Shown in pieces: positions 46,391 through 59,080 of a stretch of DNA of 64,000 nucleotides. The notes below the pieces were generated by a model that saw only the letters and a list, made by a program, of their open reading frames with translations, was not told the origin of the DNA and did no database searches. The stretch's first letter is position 1. Every line of letters begins with the position of its first letter. The stretch spans positions 13,587,748 through 13,651,747 of the forward strand of contig JAQFVV010012400.1 of NCBI GenBank assembly GCA_028023455.1. Direction: 5' to 3'. A program made the translations under genes and the position numbers. The DNA is from Epiperipatus broadwayi. Taxonomy: Eukaryota > Onychophora > Udeonychophora > Euonychophora > Peripatidae.

Positions 46391-47690
46391 CTGCTTTTCT
46401 GTATTTACTAATTGATGTGTATTATATAAATTTAATTGCTAGTATATATTTACTGACATGCATCTGCAACAATCATTTTACAATAAATACTTAAAAGATT
46501 ACTAATTATTTTTTATTATATTTAAAAAGTTATTACATTTCATGTATCTTATTGTAGTATGTAAATTTACTAAAGAATTAATATATGGACATTTTTACAT
46601 AGACACTGATAAACTTGACATCTTTTTAATCTTTCCCTTTTTTTGACTCATAACAATTTCAAAAATAAATTATTTCATATCTCATAATTTGAGAATGACT
46701 TTGAAATGTTACAGTTTCTTATAAAGTTAAGTGGAGTGCCATCATTTGAACTCCTAAAAATGTAAAATAAATTAAGATGCTAATAAAAACATAAAGAAGT
46801 AATAAAAAAACAACATCCTTCATTTGCTAAATTTAAAAGTGTTTAAAACAAGGAGAAAAATAGCAAAACAGTGATTTTTTTTTTTGTCTTTATCTTTTAA
46901 CAATATATATATATTTCTTTTAAGTGTAATAATTTTGAATAAATTCTATGAAATAAATTCTGGTTAGCTAGCAAGAGTAAAATAAATTTTAAATATTGGT
47001 CAAGAGAGGAAAAAAAAAAAATTCACTTTATTCTTTTAATTAGAAACATTCTTAAAATGATTTTTTTTAAAAAAATAGCTGTTTTTAATTTATAAGCATG
47101 AAAATCCTGAAAAATATAATATTGCAAAATATTTATTACCAGTTATTTAGGAATAATAATAATATAAGACTTCCTTCAATATTATTAAGATAAAAGCCAA
47201 ATAAAGTTTGTCTTTTTGATATTAAACGATTTTTTTTTTTAAAGTTAATGAATGGGATGGGGAAGTAAATATTAACTCTGTTAGTTTATAACTTAATTTT
47301 TATTATTATTTTTTATCAGGTAAAACTTGTGTATTTTTTTATTTTATATCTTATGTTTTAAGTAAATATAATAAATATTTATACAGTTAACTTTATTTTA
47401 CATCCGTATATAAAAGTATATTCATTGTTTTTGTGCCATAATAGTGCCTCTCATTGTTCACTAATTTGATCTTTCTAGATCAGACATGTTCCCCCTTTCC
47501 TTTCTTCATATAGGTAGTCATATGCATATACTTATTTACTATTTATATAATTATTTTAAAAATTACATTTACAATTAAGATATAAACAAAATTAATTAAT
47601 AGAAAAATAGACAAAAAATTCATTATTTATCACTAATAAAAATGATGTAAATTTTGAAAGAAAAAGAAATTAAAAGAATTCATTTATTTA
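46391..47690. other. AT-rich stretch with no recognisable feature
   Basis: Nothing recognised apart from A- and T-runs. Confidence 0.5.
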
Positions 47691-47990
47691 AATATTTAAA
47701 AAATTATATTTTGGATTACAAGTGTCAAAGTAACTCAACCCACATCTTTGACACTATCCACTTTAAATAAATACAGCAATAATTATTACTAATCATTTAC
47801 TAAACTAGAGATTGTCTCTAGCACAGATATAAACTTTAAAACTGAATTAAAGATTTAATATATCTTTTTTTTAATTAAGCACATACACACATGTATATTT
47901 CTCTTTTCCACATGTGATATCTTTATAAATATATTAAATAATCTCAATAGTACAGCATATTCTTTTGAATACATATAAATAAAGACACAA

Positions 47991-48012
47991 AAAATGCATC
48001 TTGGGAATCATT
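47991..48012 (+). ncRNA. 3' half of a hammerhead-like motif at the arm junction
   Basis: AAAAATGCATC followed by TTGGGAATCAT has the stem III hexamer, cleavage C and stem I strand, but no upstream CTGATGA because the inverted arm is joined here. It marks the start of the direct unit. Confidence 0.5.
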
Positions 48013-48380
48013 TGTTTTTTATTGTGTCTTTATTTATATAAATTTAAAAGAATATGTTCCAGTATTGAAGTTATTTAATATATTTATAATGATATTACAC
48101 ATGGGAAAGAGAAATGTGAATAACTCCATGTATGTGTGTGCATGCTTAATTTTAAAAAAATCATATATATTAATCTTTGATTGAGTTTTAAAGTTTATAT
48201 CTGTGCTAGAGACAATCTTTAGTTTAGTAAATGATTAATAATAATCATTACTGTATTTATTTAAAGTTGGTGGTGTCAAAGATGTGAGTTGAATTATTTT
48301 GACACTTTTAAGCCAAAATGTAATTATTTAATGTAGATAAATATTTTTCATTTAATAGAGATATATATTAAAGATGGTGA

Positions 48381-48434
48381 CCTGGACCAACTGATGAGGG
48401 TTGGTTCAGCATGAAATGCATCTTGGAGATCATT
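48381..48434 (+). ncRNA. Hammerhead-like ribozyme motif, ATGCAT family (main copy)
   Basis: Order: GGACCAA, CTGATGA, G-GGTT-GGTTC-AGCA-T, GAAA, TGCA, TC, TTGGAGATC. Both catalytic boxes are perfect and the cleavage triplet would be ATC. Stem I pairs CCAA with TTGG. Stem II is weakened by one mismatch against the TGCT/AGCA stem of the other copies. Stem III is only ATGCAT, which is self-complementary and could form between two ribozymes in a dimeric RNA. This fits type I hammerheads with minimal stem III as described in Penelope-like pseudo-LTRs. Confidence 0.65.
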
Positions 48435-48483
48435 TGTCTTTTATTATGTCTATATTTATATAAATTTAAAGGAATATTTAAAA

Positions 48484-51400
48484 GCACAAATTTATTCTAT
48501 GTCTATTAGCTCAATTATCAGTCTTAATCTTTCAATTTACACATTAATAAGTAACATCTTTAAAAAAAGTTACTAGTCTTTTTTTGTTGTTGTTCTTGCA
48601 ATGGATTGATCTTGATAAAATGCAAAAGACAAAACAGCATCTAATTGATAATAAATTATTATTTATACATATAAAAATAGCCATTTGCAATAAATATTAA
48701 ATGTTTTGTGATCCTTTCCAACAGCAAATAAAAGGTTGTAAAGTAAAATAGATAATTAAAATTTTGACTTTACAAATTTTTTTTAGTTTTGGTTAGTTTT
48801 TTTTTGGGGGGAGGGGGGAAGTGAATTTTGGGTTAGCAGATATGGCAGTCCACTGTAATTTAAGTATACATCAAAATAAACACATCTAATTCAGAAAATA
48901 ATGATTTCAAATTGAGATGATAAAAGGTTAAGTTGGCAAGTTAATTGATTAATAAGTAGTGGAGATAATAAGACTAATATTTTAATGCTCAACAGGGTTT
49001 TAATTTAAGATAGAAAATGATTTTGTGGCTCATTAAAAGTTAAATTTAACAAAGAAGATTCTTAAATTTTTTTGTTTAGAATGAGTGATTATATCAAGCA
49101 AAGTAAGTTTCACTATTTTCTTTTAGTAATTGGCTAATTTGTAAAAGATAAAATATTGTAAATATTGAAATCAGAGAGGGGAAAAAAGGGGTAAACTAAA
49201 AGAATAAGATTAGCTATTTTGCAGAATTGATTAGAGTAACTGAAAAAAGATTATTATGAAGGGAAAGAGGAATTAGAAATAATGGGATTGTGAAGAATAT
49301 AAGTATTTGTTTAGAGAGGCAGGAAAGAGGTGAAATAAATATGTCAAAGGACAGAAAGGCTTGGAGAAAATTGTTAAATTGATGTGCAGAACAAATTCTA
49401 TATATAGGTTTTGAACCAAAAAATATGTAATAAAATTTCTGTTCTCAACAATTTATCACTTTGAAAAAAATGTAAATTTTACTTGTAAAAGTAACCAACC
49501 ATTAATATTATATTGTTTTTTTTATATCTTAATTAAAATTAATATATCTGAATTCTAATGCCTTGCTGTTATTTATCCAAAGCATGATATTTTTTAATTC
49601 CTTCAGTAGATTCACATTTTGTCTGAATATATTTGTCTATTTATATAATCATAAAGTTTATATATAGTGTAATAATCTAAATTTATGAATGTAAATGTTT
49701 AAGAATTAATTTGTCTTTTATAAGTAAAGCAATTCAACATATTTGATTTTTTTAATTTTTAAATCTATGATTTTGAAATTCAAAACTATTTTTGATTTAA
49801 TATTGATATTAATTTTCAATTTTATTTACAGTATATATATATATTATAACCTTTAGCTTTGGGAGAAGCTAAATGTTAAGTCAAATTTTGTGCCAAGATG
49901 TCTAAAAAAATTATATAGTTTAATTTTATTATGAATAATATTGTTGCTACTACTTTATAATGCTATAAATTTTTGCACATAAAAGTTACTATATCAGTAT
50001 TTTCTAGATTATACAACTGTTAAATAATTTTTACATAGCTTAAATTATAATAGTTTTATGTCTAAATAAGTGTTTAAGACCCTAAAGCCTTTACATTTTT
50101 AAATAGCTGGTAATTTAGAGGATAAATAATGCATTTTTAAAATAATAATACTAATGTAGTCCTAAATTTAACTATTAAAATGTTTTAAAGAATTTGTATT
50201 AATTTTAAGATTAAGAAACTACATTTATGTTGATTTGCTGATATTTAAATCAAAGCTATAATATTTTAATTTTAAAATAATATTCTAGTTAAATATTTTT
50301 AGACGTGTTTGCTTAAAGAGTTTAATAAATTAAAAATAGGATTTTTAAAAGCAATAGATAAACGAACAGCTGAATAAGTGAGTGAATAAAAGTTAAATTT
50401 TAACATTATTTATTTTTAAAATATTATCAAATGTTAACATTTAAAGATAGTTTTAAATTTTTTATTCTGAGACTTGTTTAGATTTAAACTGATAAAATAA
50501 TTATATTAAATGTTGTCTGTAATATTTGTTTTGTTTAATATAATGTAAATTTCATTATGTAATATTTTTATTTTATTATGGTGTCTGTAATTATTTTTAT
50601 TTGCAACCAGGAAGTATTTTTAACTAATTTGTAATTGTCTCTACAAAAATTGATTTATTTAAAATTTGAATATTAATTAGGTATATTTTTACCTAACAAC
50701 CTTCCCTGGTTACAATAGATCAGAATTCAAATTAATAAGGGAAGGGTGCAAACATTGAAAGGTTAATCACAAGTCTTGTAAAATGGGCACATGATTAATA
50801 GTATAAATAGATGAGATTATCATCTGTTCAAGGTCCTCAATCATTTTTAAATTTATTTTTGTTTGTAGCTGTTGAATTTTTAAAAACTTGAGTTAAATTT
50901 TAAAATGTTATTTGTCTTTAAATTTTATTATTTTTTAAGCTAAATAGTGTGTTAGGCTGAATTAAAACTATCTAGGCTCACTTATCTGAACTGAAACACC
51001 AAAGGAAGTGAAGTCTTTGTACCTGCCAGCTTTAATGGTAATATAATTAATTATTACAATGTTTGGAATATTATTTTTTAAATTTTCTACATTAAAGAAC
51101 TTCAAAAGTTATTATTATTGCCATTATAATGATGCAACTACTGTCAATTTTAAAGTCCATTTGAACATCTATATAATAAATTAAAGCTGCCACAGAATAT
51201 TTAAATTTCTTATTGGCAAGAATGTCACAGAAAATATTGATAATTTTTTTATATTTTCTTTAAAATATTTATGTCAAAGGTTATCTAGAATTTATTTTCC
51301 TTGCATAAAAGACTTATAATTCATTATATAAGAACTATACTTTATATGTTTATCAGATGTTTACAAATTTATATTTCAATAAAAAATGTGTTTGTGTTTA

Positions 51401-54160
51401 TTTAAGTAAAGATATTTATTATATTGTTAACTTGTTAAAACACAAATAAATGAATTCATTTATTATGATTGTTGCTGTTTTCTTGAAGGAAATCATTTTT
51501 CTTCAGGCAAGTTATAAAAAATCAGCTTGTAACAAACTGTTAATAAATAGCATGTAAAATTTTAAAATGTTTCACTTAATAAAAATGAAATAGGAAATAT
51601 ACCTGCAAAAGGGACATTGTTTTTAAATGAATTTAAATATTTTTTCTGTATTTAATTATTTTATAATTCCTGCAAAAGGTTTTTAAAACTTGCAATTTAT
51701 TCCTTCCCTCTGAACATTGCTATGAAGACTGCTGTGGTTATAAAATGATATTTGAATTAAATATTTTTCTCTTGCAAATATTTGATAATGTTGAATAAAT
51801 ATTGTTTATCAGAAGTACGATACTATAAAATGTTCTCATTATGAATACAATTTAGAATAATTTGAATAGTGGATTAAGTTGGAAACTTGAATTCAAATTC
51901 TCATGAACTATTTATTTCAATTTAATAAACATATATCATGATTTAAATGCAGGGATATTTGTTGAATGGCCATAAATTTATCCTAAACTTGCTAGCAGAA
52001 TTATCTGAAATCTTACCAAGGATATCCAACAGAAATACATTCTATATTTCATAATTATATTATGGATTTTAATATTTAGTTATATTGTATTATATGATGG
52101 ATATGTTTGCTGTCCACAAGATATTGTTGGCACCATTCATCTTCATGTTCCAGTTTAATAGAGAATGATTCAAGAAGAAAGCAGAATTGTTCTTTAATTT
52201 ATTTATTGGATGGTAAAAAAGGGTTGAATTTATTTATATTATTTTATTTTTCATACCATGTTTTATTTATGTGCATATTATTTTCATATTGCGTATACTA
52301 TATTTTGAAATATTATAGGTTAAAGTTCTCAGAATAGTATTTTATCATATTTGTATATTTTAAACTAGTATGGGTTTCTCTTTTTACATATGAATTATTT
52401 GTTTATGAAGGTATGTTGATATGCCGTAAGCTGAATAAATAAATGTATGTTTCTATTATTCATTTTATGATTATTTATTTTCTAACTTTAATAACCATCT
52501 TTGACAATAATTATTGTTATTTCTAATATTCACATTTGTTAGTTGTAGTATTTTTATTAGAGATATATAGATTTATTCTTTTTATTTTAGGAATGCTTAT
52601 ATGCCAGTATATTTTAAGACGGTAGTGTTAGTCTCCATCATTATTTTGCTAGCTTGTTTTCAAAAGAAGTGGTAGCATTTATCTCTCTCTTATTATCTTG
52701 CTAGCGTTTGTATGCTCATAGCATGTATTTTGGAGATTGTCACTTAAATTCTATTTTTTAAGACAATTCCTATTTAATGTTTTATTTCTGATGTATATTC
52801 TCATTATTTTTCCTGACTAATGACAAAATCCTAAATCCTTTTATTAGCCCTCAAAAGTAGGTGCATTTTTATGAGCTATGTCATCATTCTTTTCACTTAG
52901 CCTTATTTAATTATTCGAAGGTGAATTTTTGTTCATAGTTTATAGTATGTTCAGTAAAGCATGTGTAATATTTTACCATGGCTTTAGTTGGCATTTTTAT
53001 TGGTTTTATCAAGTTATTGAGGAATTCTAACTTATCTTTATAGCATTCTTGGTTGATTTAAATGTGAATAATTCATTGTAAATGTGTAAACTCTATATTT
53101 GAGCTTTGTTAACAACAAGGACAATAAATAATTAATTTTAAAAGTGTATTTAGGCATAAATAGACAATATACATCTGTCTTCTAACTCCATCTCTGGATT
53201 GATAAGCTATTATTATTGAGTATGTTAAATATTCATTTTTAGGCAGCTATTTTCCAAAAACTCAATATTATCTTGATAAAATTTTGTACATATAAATATA
53301 AACTAAAGCTCAAATAAATAGCACTAAAAGATAATCACATCTCTCTTTTACTGGTCAAAACACTTCATCATTAACATTTTTATTGAAGACTTTATTCTCC
53401 ACTTCACATTTAACAATAAATTATGCCATTATCATATTGCAATTTTAGAATTTGTTCTCCCCATCAGAAAGCTTGAACTCTTTATTGGCTCTGTCTTGCT
53501 TCATGCATATCTTGATGAATTCACAGGACAACAGATAGCATAATGAAACTATTAACAGAGAACAAAATATAAGAAATAATAATCATAGAATTAAATAGAC
53601 TTATTGGTGTCATAAATATGTCCTCCTTCCTCCCTTCCATTATTACTCCAATATTTAAATAATAATTATGGAATGATTAATTTAAAGCACTGTGCTTGTG
53701 CTGTTCTCTAATTAATTAGATTTGATCATCTTAACTTAATATTAAATAAATACATTACTTGAAATACCCAATTTTATTTAAAAATCATGATTTTATTATA
53801 ACTATAATTTAATGATAATTATATCTTTTCAGAATTGCAAAAAATATATATATAAATTAATGGCTATAAACTATGTAAATGTATGTAATGCAAGATATAT
53901 GTGTATATGTATATCTCCTTATATGTCAGACATAATCAGACATAAACAAAAATCCACTAAACATGTTCTTAGTCACTATTTTAGATATCTACAATTATTA
54001 AAGAATTGAAGGTACTAAAATATATAATGTTTGAACTGGTTTAAGATGTATGTAAATATTGATGTGGGGTTAACCATTAGACTAATTTGAATTTTAAATG
54101 TTAAGCTTGAAAAGTAAAGTTAAAAGTAATTACTCAATATACATGTGTATTTCTTCCAAC
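48484..54160. other. 5.7 kb AT-rich stretch with no recognisable feature
   Basis: Contains a G-run (TTTTTGGGGGGAGGGGGG) near 48.80 kb. The small open stretches here (for example 52107-52337) have no splice context or recognisable similarity. I see no tandem array and no TIR pair. It could be intron or intergenic DNA. Confidence 0.45.
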
Positions 54161-54222
54161 TTTGAATCCTGTGCATTATTAATAAAGGCACAAATTAGAA
54201 ATAGGTTCAAGATTTAAAACAT
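54156..54222 (+). ncRNA. Decayed hammerhead-like motif, ACTAGT family
   Basis: CAACTTTGAATCCTGTGC, then AATAAAGGCACAA, TTAGAAATAGGTTC and AAGATT align in order with the relic at 9.0 kb and the motif at 55.7 kb. The CTGANGA box is lost (TTAATAA) while the GAAA is kept. Inactive relic. Confidence 0.35.
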
Positions 54223-55040
54223 CAGTGTCCTAATGAATAGATCTTTAAAGTTTATTTTCATTTTATATGATCATTCATACAAGATTGACTGACTGAAGAT
54301 GTGAATATTTTTTTGGCATCTTTTCTTTGACTGATTAATTCACATGGGGCTATGCAGTAATTATGATATATGATTACTTTTCATAATTATTATTATTTTT
54401 ATAATAAAGAAAGCTTGATCTCTATTATTAACAAACTATTCTATTTTAATTTTGTTGAAGTATTTAAAATATCAGGCCGCTCATATACAAGCACTGCCTT
54501 TATAAAACTTATTTTGCTTTAAAACAGTGTATGAATTTCCCAGTATTTTTATTCAATTTAATATACTTTATATAACTTTTATGATACATACTAAAATCTT
54601 ATTGCATTTGTAGTTATAGCTTAATTCATTTAATATTCAATATAATATTATAAAATAAAATATTTCTTTCAATCAATTTGTTTATGCTAATGCCTTTTAT
54701 TTCCCCACACTAAACTTGTGTATGCAAAATTTTAAATTTAGAGAATAGTTATTTATTCTCTCCGTTTATAATTTATTATTCGTACTTTATTTATGTGTTA
54801 TTAAAGTATATTATTATTTTAACATTCCTTTATTTATAACTCATAATGAAGTTTAGCATGCATAAGTATATTTCAAATGCTTATTCTATTGAGATTGAAA
54901 TATTTAAAATATTGCAATATTACATATTATTATATCATTTTAGATTTAAAGTAAATTTTGTATTCCTTTGAAATATAGTTATCTCATCAAACAAATAAAT
55001 AAAACATAAAATCTAAATTATACATATCTGCTTATACACC
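54223..55040. other. AT-rich stretch with no recognisable feature
   Basis: Nothing recognised. Confidence 0.5.
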
Positions 55041-55163
55041 AATAAGTTATCTAAAACAGGCAAAACTCACTATATGTATTGCCATACACAGCAGCACAGC
55101 GAGCTAGAGTAATCAATGGATGCCAGAAGGCTTGTGCATAAAATTCTCATCTAGTGCCTACTT

Positions 55164-55221
55164 ATCCAATATCCCAGACTAGTTTCTGACTTGTGATCTT
55201 TGTCAGTGATGAGCCTTGGAT
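55164..55221 (-). ncRNA. Hammerhead-like ribozyme motif, ACTAGT family (inverted arm)
   Basis: Minus strand: ATCCAA, GGCTCATCA, CTGACAA, AGATCACAAGTCA, GAAA, CTAG, TC, TGGG, ATA, TTGGAT. Same order and pairing as the plus-strand partner; stem I outer helix ATCCAA/TTGGAT is perfect. Position G8 of the core is A, as in the partner, so catalysis is unlikely now. Confidence 0.5.
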
Positions 55222-55702
55222 CTGAGAGCACTGCATCTAGATCTTAGGATCTAATGCAACCCTCCAGCAGCCACCTTTTATCTCCACTTAACTACAAAAC
55301 CATGAGTCTTAAATTGAAAATATCTTACTATTTTCAATCCAAGCTCATTAGCTTATATAGTCATATTTGTTAGTGTGTGGTAGTACGTATAGTGAGTTTT
55401 GCTTATTTTAATAATAGTTATAAGAAAGCATAAGAAATGGTGATCATGTGATGTTTATTGGCTTAAAACCAATCCTGTCTAATAGGATAGTGGTGGCTAT
55501 GGTTATTAAAGAACCAAAGACACCAAAATGTATAGGTACTGAACTGATTCCAGACTTATATGACTATATAAGCTAATGAGCTTGGATTGAAAATATTAAG
55601 GGTGTTTTCAATTTAATATTCATGGTTTGTAGTTAAATGGGGGTAAAAGGTGGTTGCTGGAGGGTTGCATTAGATCCTAGGATCTAAGTGCAGTGCTCTC
55701 AG

Positions 55703-55761
55703 ATCCAAGGCTTCTCACTGATAAAGGCCACAAGCCAGAAACTAGTCTGGGGATATTGGAT
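55703..55761 (+). ncRNA. Hammerhead-like ribozyme motif, ACTAGT family (direct arm)
   Basis: Plus strand: ATCCAA, GGCTT, CTCA, CTGATAA, A-GGC-CACAA-GCC-A, GAAA, CTAG, TC, TGGG, GATA, TTGGAT. Stem I has two helices: CTCA with TGGG (one G-T wobble) next to the core and ATCCAA with TTGGAT beyond an internal loop, as in natural type I hammerheads with loop contacts. Stem II is GGC/GCC. Stem III is the self-complementary ACTAGT. The general acid G8 of CTGANGA is A in this copy. Confidence 0.55.
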
Positions 55762-55931
55762 GAGTAGGCATCACATGGGGGATTTTATGCACAAGCCTTT
55801 TGGCATCATTGATTACTCTAGCTTGCTGTGTGTGGCAATATGTATAGTGAGTTTTGTCTGTTTTAACAACAGTTATAAGCAAGCATAAGAAATGGTGATC
55901 ATGTGATATTTATTGGCTTAATAAGTTACCT

Positions 55932-58331
55932 GTGGTATGATAAAATTATTCAGAAGTTATAGAGACTTAAGTATATGTTAGTCTTTGGGATTTTTTTAAT
56001 ATGTTACCTTTTAACCCACAAAAGTCCTCCCTTTTCTTGAAATCACTTTGGCAGAATTCTGTTGATGTTTTTATATTATGGAAGGTAATGTAGGGATAAA
56101 TTGCTTATAGTTTACATTCATGATTAGTACCTTCATATATATATATATTAGATTTTTTTTGGTTTCCATGAATGATAACAACAAATGTAAAATTCATTAA
56201 TTTTATTGCTATTAAAAAATGCTTTTGCTAATAGTGTGTGATATATTTTATATATATTTACCTATCATATTTAATTCCATTTTAATTTTTCAATTTATTT
56301 AACATGCTGTTTTTCTTAGTAATTATTTTTGTAATTGGTTTTGTTATAATTAGCAATTAAGAGTATGCCATTATCTTGAGTCTATCTTCTATTAATAACT
56401 TTGATATATTTAAATTATGAAGATTTCATAAACTGTCTTTGCCTAACATTCATCCTATATATAAGCTGAATGAATAACAATAATATTATTTTTATCACTG
56501 ATTAAGAATAAGCTTAACTGAAAATAAGATACTGAAAATATGTTTGAAGACTGACTATTTCACAAAAGCTTTTAAAAGAGGATTCTGTATTATTATTATC
56601 ATCATCATCAATTTTTAATAGAATGCTGGATGATTTTAAAGTTATTTCAGATCTTGCACATGCAGTCTCTAGTATTTCATCTGTTTTTTAGTTTAAATAA
56701 TTAAAAATAAATTATATAAATATTATTGAAATTAGTTCATTTGCTTTTAAATTGAAATAGACTTTAGTATAATTCAATAATTATTATTATTTGTTTAATA
56801 ATTTATAATCTTTGAATAAATGATGAAGTAAATTATAAATTGTATGCACTACTCTCAAACATATTTATGCTTATTAATAAATGCCAATGCTTTAGAATGT
56901 GTAATTACATTGCTAAATTATGCTACATAAATTGTGCGATCTTGTCTCTTTGGATCTCTTTAAATTATCCTTATTATTCAGACTATTTATATGTAGATCT
57001 TAATAAGCAGAATGAAAATTCTTTATTAGTAATTTCAGCATTATTTATCTATAAAATCAACCTAGAGCTTTATTTTATTGTAATTACATATTTCTTTTAT
57101 TTCAAGATTTTTTAATTAGGTTTTTTATTTTTATTTTACACAGATTTAAATAGATTAAAATTTTGAAATGTGTTTCATTATAAAAAATCTTTTATTTTTT
57201 CAACTTCGGAGATTTATGTTTACATCCATTTTCTTGTAAACTTTAGATTTAAATAATTTAAGAAAATAATTTGAAATTATATTTGTTTTTAAGCTTTGTT
57301 TGTAGATGCTGAAATTTGCTGAAAGTAGTAGATTTCATAAAATATGCATTTTTTTAACAAACATATACATATATATGTCAAAACATGGACACTTTTTATA
57401 TATATTATTATTTTATTATATATACACACATTGAAAAATAAAGATAAAACAGGTTAATAAATACATAAAAATTAATAAGCTTTATTGCAATGAGCTCCCT
57501 GTTTTATTTTTCTATATATATTAGTCTAATAGCTCCACTTAACTCATGATCAATTCTGTAATTAATTCAACCCACCCAAAAAAGATAGTCTTCTAATTTT
57601 TAAATTAAAATTTTGGAAAATCTCTCTGTTTGTATTGGTTTCAGATTTTTTTTTGTAGATGTTTTCTAATCCATTGAGGGTAATTTCTAATGAACTTTTA
57701 TGTTCAATTGTTATATTTGAACACAAGATAATTTGTGCTGACATTTTAGTAAAAATTCATTATTGCTCTAATTTTTTTTTGTTTTTAATTCATGTTGTAA
57801 AAAAATTTCATACCTATATAAAAGTAAATATACATAATATTTTATTTAGATTTGTGTTATTATTTATAAAATTAATTTATATAATACACAATTTATTTAT
57901 ACATGTATATATAATTATAAACAATAAAATTAATAGTTATTTAAATTTTCAGTTGAGTTTTTGGGTATTGTGTGATTGCAATGTAATTTTTTGCTTATTA
58001 ATTTTTAAATTTTTTATTTTTTAATTTTTTTTTTTGAATCACAAGTAGCTGAAAACACAGGTATAGGAAAACTACTACTTTATATTCCAAAAGTTGGAAA
58101 AAAATATTCACATTAAAAGATTGTTTTGGTTTAAAATATTTTTCAAAAATGAATTTTACAAAAAAAAACCATTTTATTTTTAATTTTCTAGATTGAATTG
58201 GCAGAAAATTTATAAGGTTATAATTTATCATATTTTTATTAGTTTTACACAGCCATGTTTTTGTAGCTTTATTAAAATCCATAAAATAAAACTTTATTCA
58301 CAAAGGCATGCTAAAACAAAATGCACAAATG
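55932..58331. other. AT-rich stretch with no recognisable feature
   Basis: Includes ATC triplets near 56.6 kb and several open stretches of 60-121 codons (56840-57115, 57659-58024, 57998-58282) that are AT-driven and rich in F, I, K, L and Y. I find no motif in them and treat them as chance. Confidence 0.5.
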
Positions 58332-58858
58332 ACTTTAAAGATTGTAGTCTTATGGACAAAGACACCGCTCGATGGCGCTGTTTACATGCTAAAGCACATA
58401 AAAATGCTGTTTTCGTGGCCGACACGTTCGAACCCGCGTTTTCTATAATACAACTTTTTTGTTGTGCTACAGATTGCAGGCCGCTATGTCGCGTCATAGT
58501 ACAGCATGGATGTCGCATTGCAAGAACTAAATTTGGTGAATTCGCACAGTTTATACAATTGTTATGGCTTGGTGAGAGGGTGTGTGTATTTGAATTGGAT
58601 GGAAATGTGGTTTTGATTGAATTTTTTTTTTTTTTTTAGAGTATTGAAATGTTCATATTTTTTTAAGTAATAATTATCCGACTTTTATACCATTCTGTAT
58701 TGAAGTTTTACGTGGCAAAATCTTGTCCAGATAGATGTGTAAGTCATTTGGAATTAGGTAACGCATCAATTAACGTACTGGTCGTAACATTCCACGAGAC
58801 CAAGAATGTGGCACAGGAAATCACACATTTTGTTCGATTCTGTGATTTACAAACAACA

Positions 58859-58907
58859 GAACCCTAAATTTAAACATAACCCTAACCCTAAAGCTAACCC
58901 TAACAAC
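58859..58907 (+). repeat. Short telomere-like CCCTAA tract
   Basis: ACCCTAAA, ATAACCCTAACCCTAAAG and CTAACCCTAAC form an imperfect run of the metazoan telomere hexamer inside the TIR element. Confidence 0.8.
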
Positions 58908-58935
58908 TTTTACTTTTTGTTGTCATTCTATTTGA

Positions 58936-59080
58936 AGTAAAAAATAGTGGTAACACAATATTAATATCTGTTTCTCTGTAAAAATTAAAATGTAAAACGA
59001 AGACTAAAAAAGTAAAAAATAGCGGTAACACAATAATATCTGTTTCTCTGTAAAAATTAAAATGTAAAACGAAGACTAAG
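58936..59080 (+). repeat. Two ~73-bp tandem copies inside the TIR element
   Basis: Unit starts AGTAAAAAATAG and contains GGTAACACAAT, ATATCTGTTTCTCTGTAAAA and TGTAAAACGAAGACTAA. The copies differ by a 3-bp indel and one substitution. Confidence 0.9.

Larger units (their letters stand above)
47691..48483 (+). mobile_element. Inverted/direct hammerhead retroposon (ATGCAT family), main copy
   Basis: An inverted left arm (about 47703-47985) faces a right arm (about 48015-48325). Paired blocks include AAGTGTCAAAGT/TTTTGACACTTTT, ACATCTTTGACAC/GTGTCAAAGATGT, CTAGCACAGATATAAACTTT/AAAGTTTATATCTGTGCTAG and AATAAAGACAC/GTGTCTTTATT. Behind the right arm comes a hammerhead-like core and then a second, direct copy of the segment that starts at the arm junction (TTGG-GATCATTTG ... 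TTTATATAAATTTAAA). The two direct TTGG starts are 422 bp apart, so one full unit lies between them. AATATTTAAAA at 47691-47701 and 48473-48483 is a possible 11-bp target duplication, though AT-rich. Confidence 0.75.
55041..55931 (+). mobile_element. Inverted/direct hammerhead retroposon (ACTAGT family)
   Basis: AATAAGTTATCT on the left and AATAAGTTACCT on the right are a one-mismatch 12-bp target duplication. The insert holds an inverted unit of about 310 bp (55055-55370) facing a direct unit (55550-55865), paired through CTAGATCTTAGGATCTAATG/ CATTAGATCCTAGGATCTAA and TTTTCAATCCAAGCTCATTA / TAATGAGCTTGGATTGAAAA. The end segment (TATAGTGAGTTTTG ... GAAATGGTGATCATGTGAT) also occurs twice in direct orientation, 455 bp apart, which gives the unit length. 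Each arm has one hammerhead-like core. The same architecture as at 47.7-48.5 kb, with unrelated sequence. Confidence 0.8.

Noticed and set aside
57659-58282. Overlapping open stretches of 121 and 94 codons on opposite strands
   Set aside because: Composition is AT-driven (F, I, K, L, N, Y), with no motif and no splice or promoter context; they shadow each other.
58193-58639. 148-codon open stretch
   Set aside because: It crosses the left terminal inverted repeat and target duplication of the TIR element, so it cannot be an ancestral gene of either.
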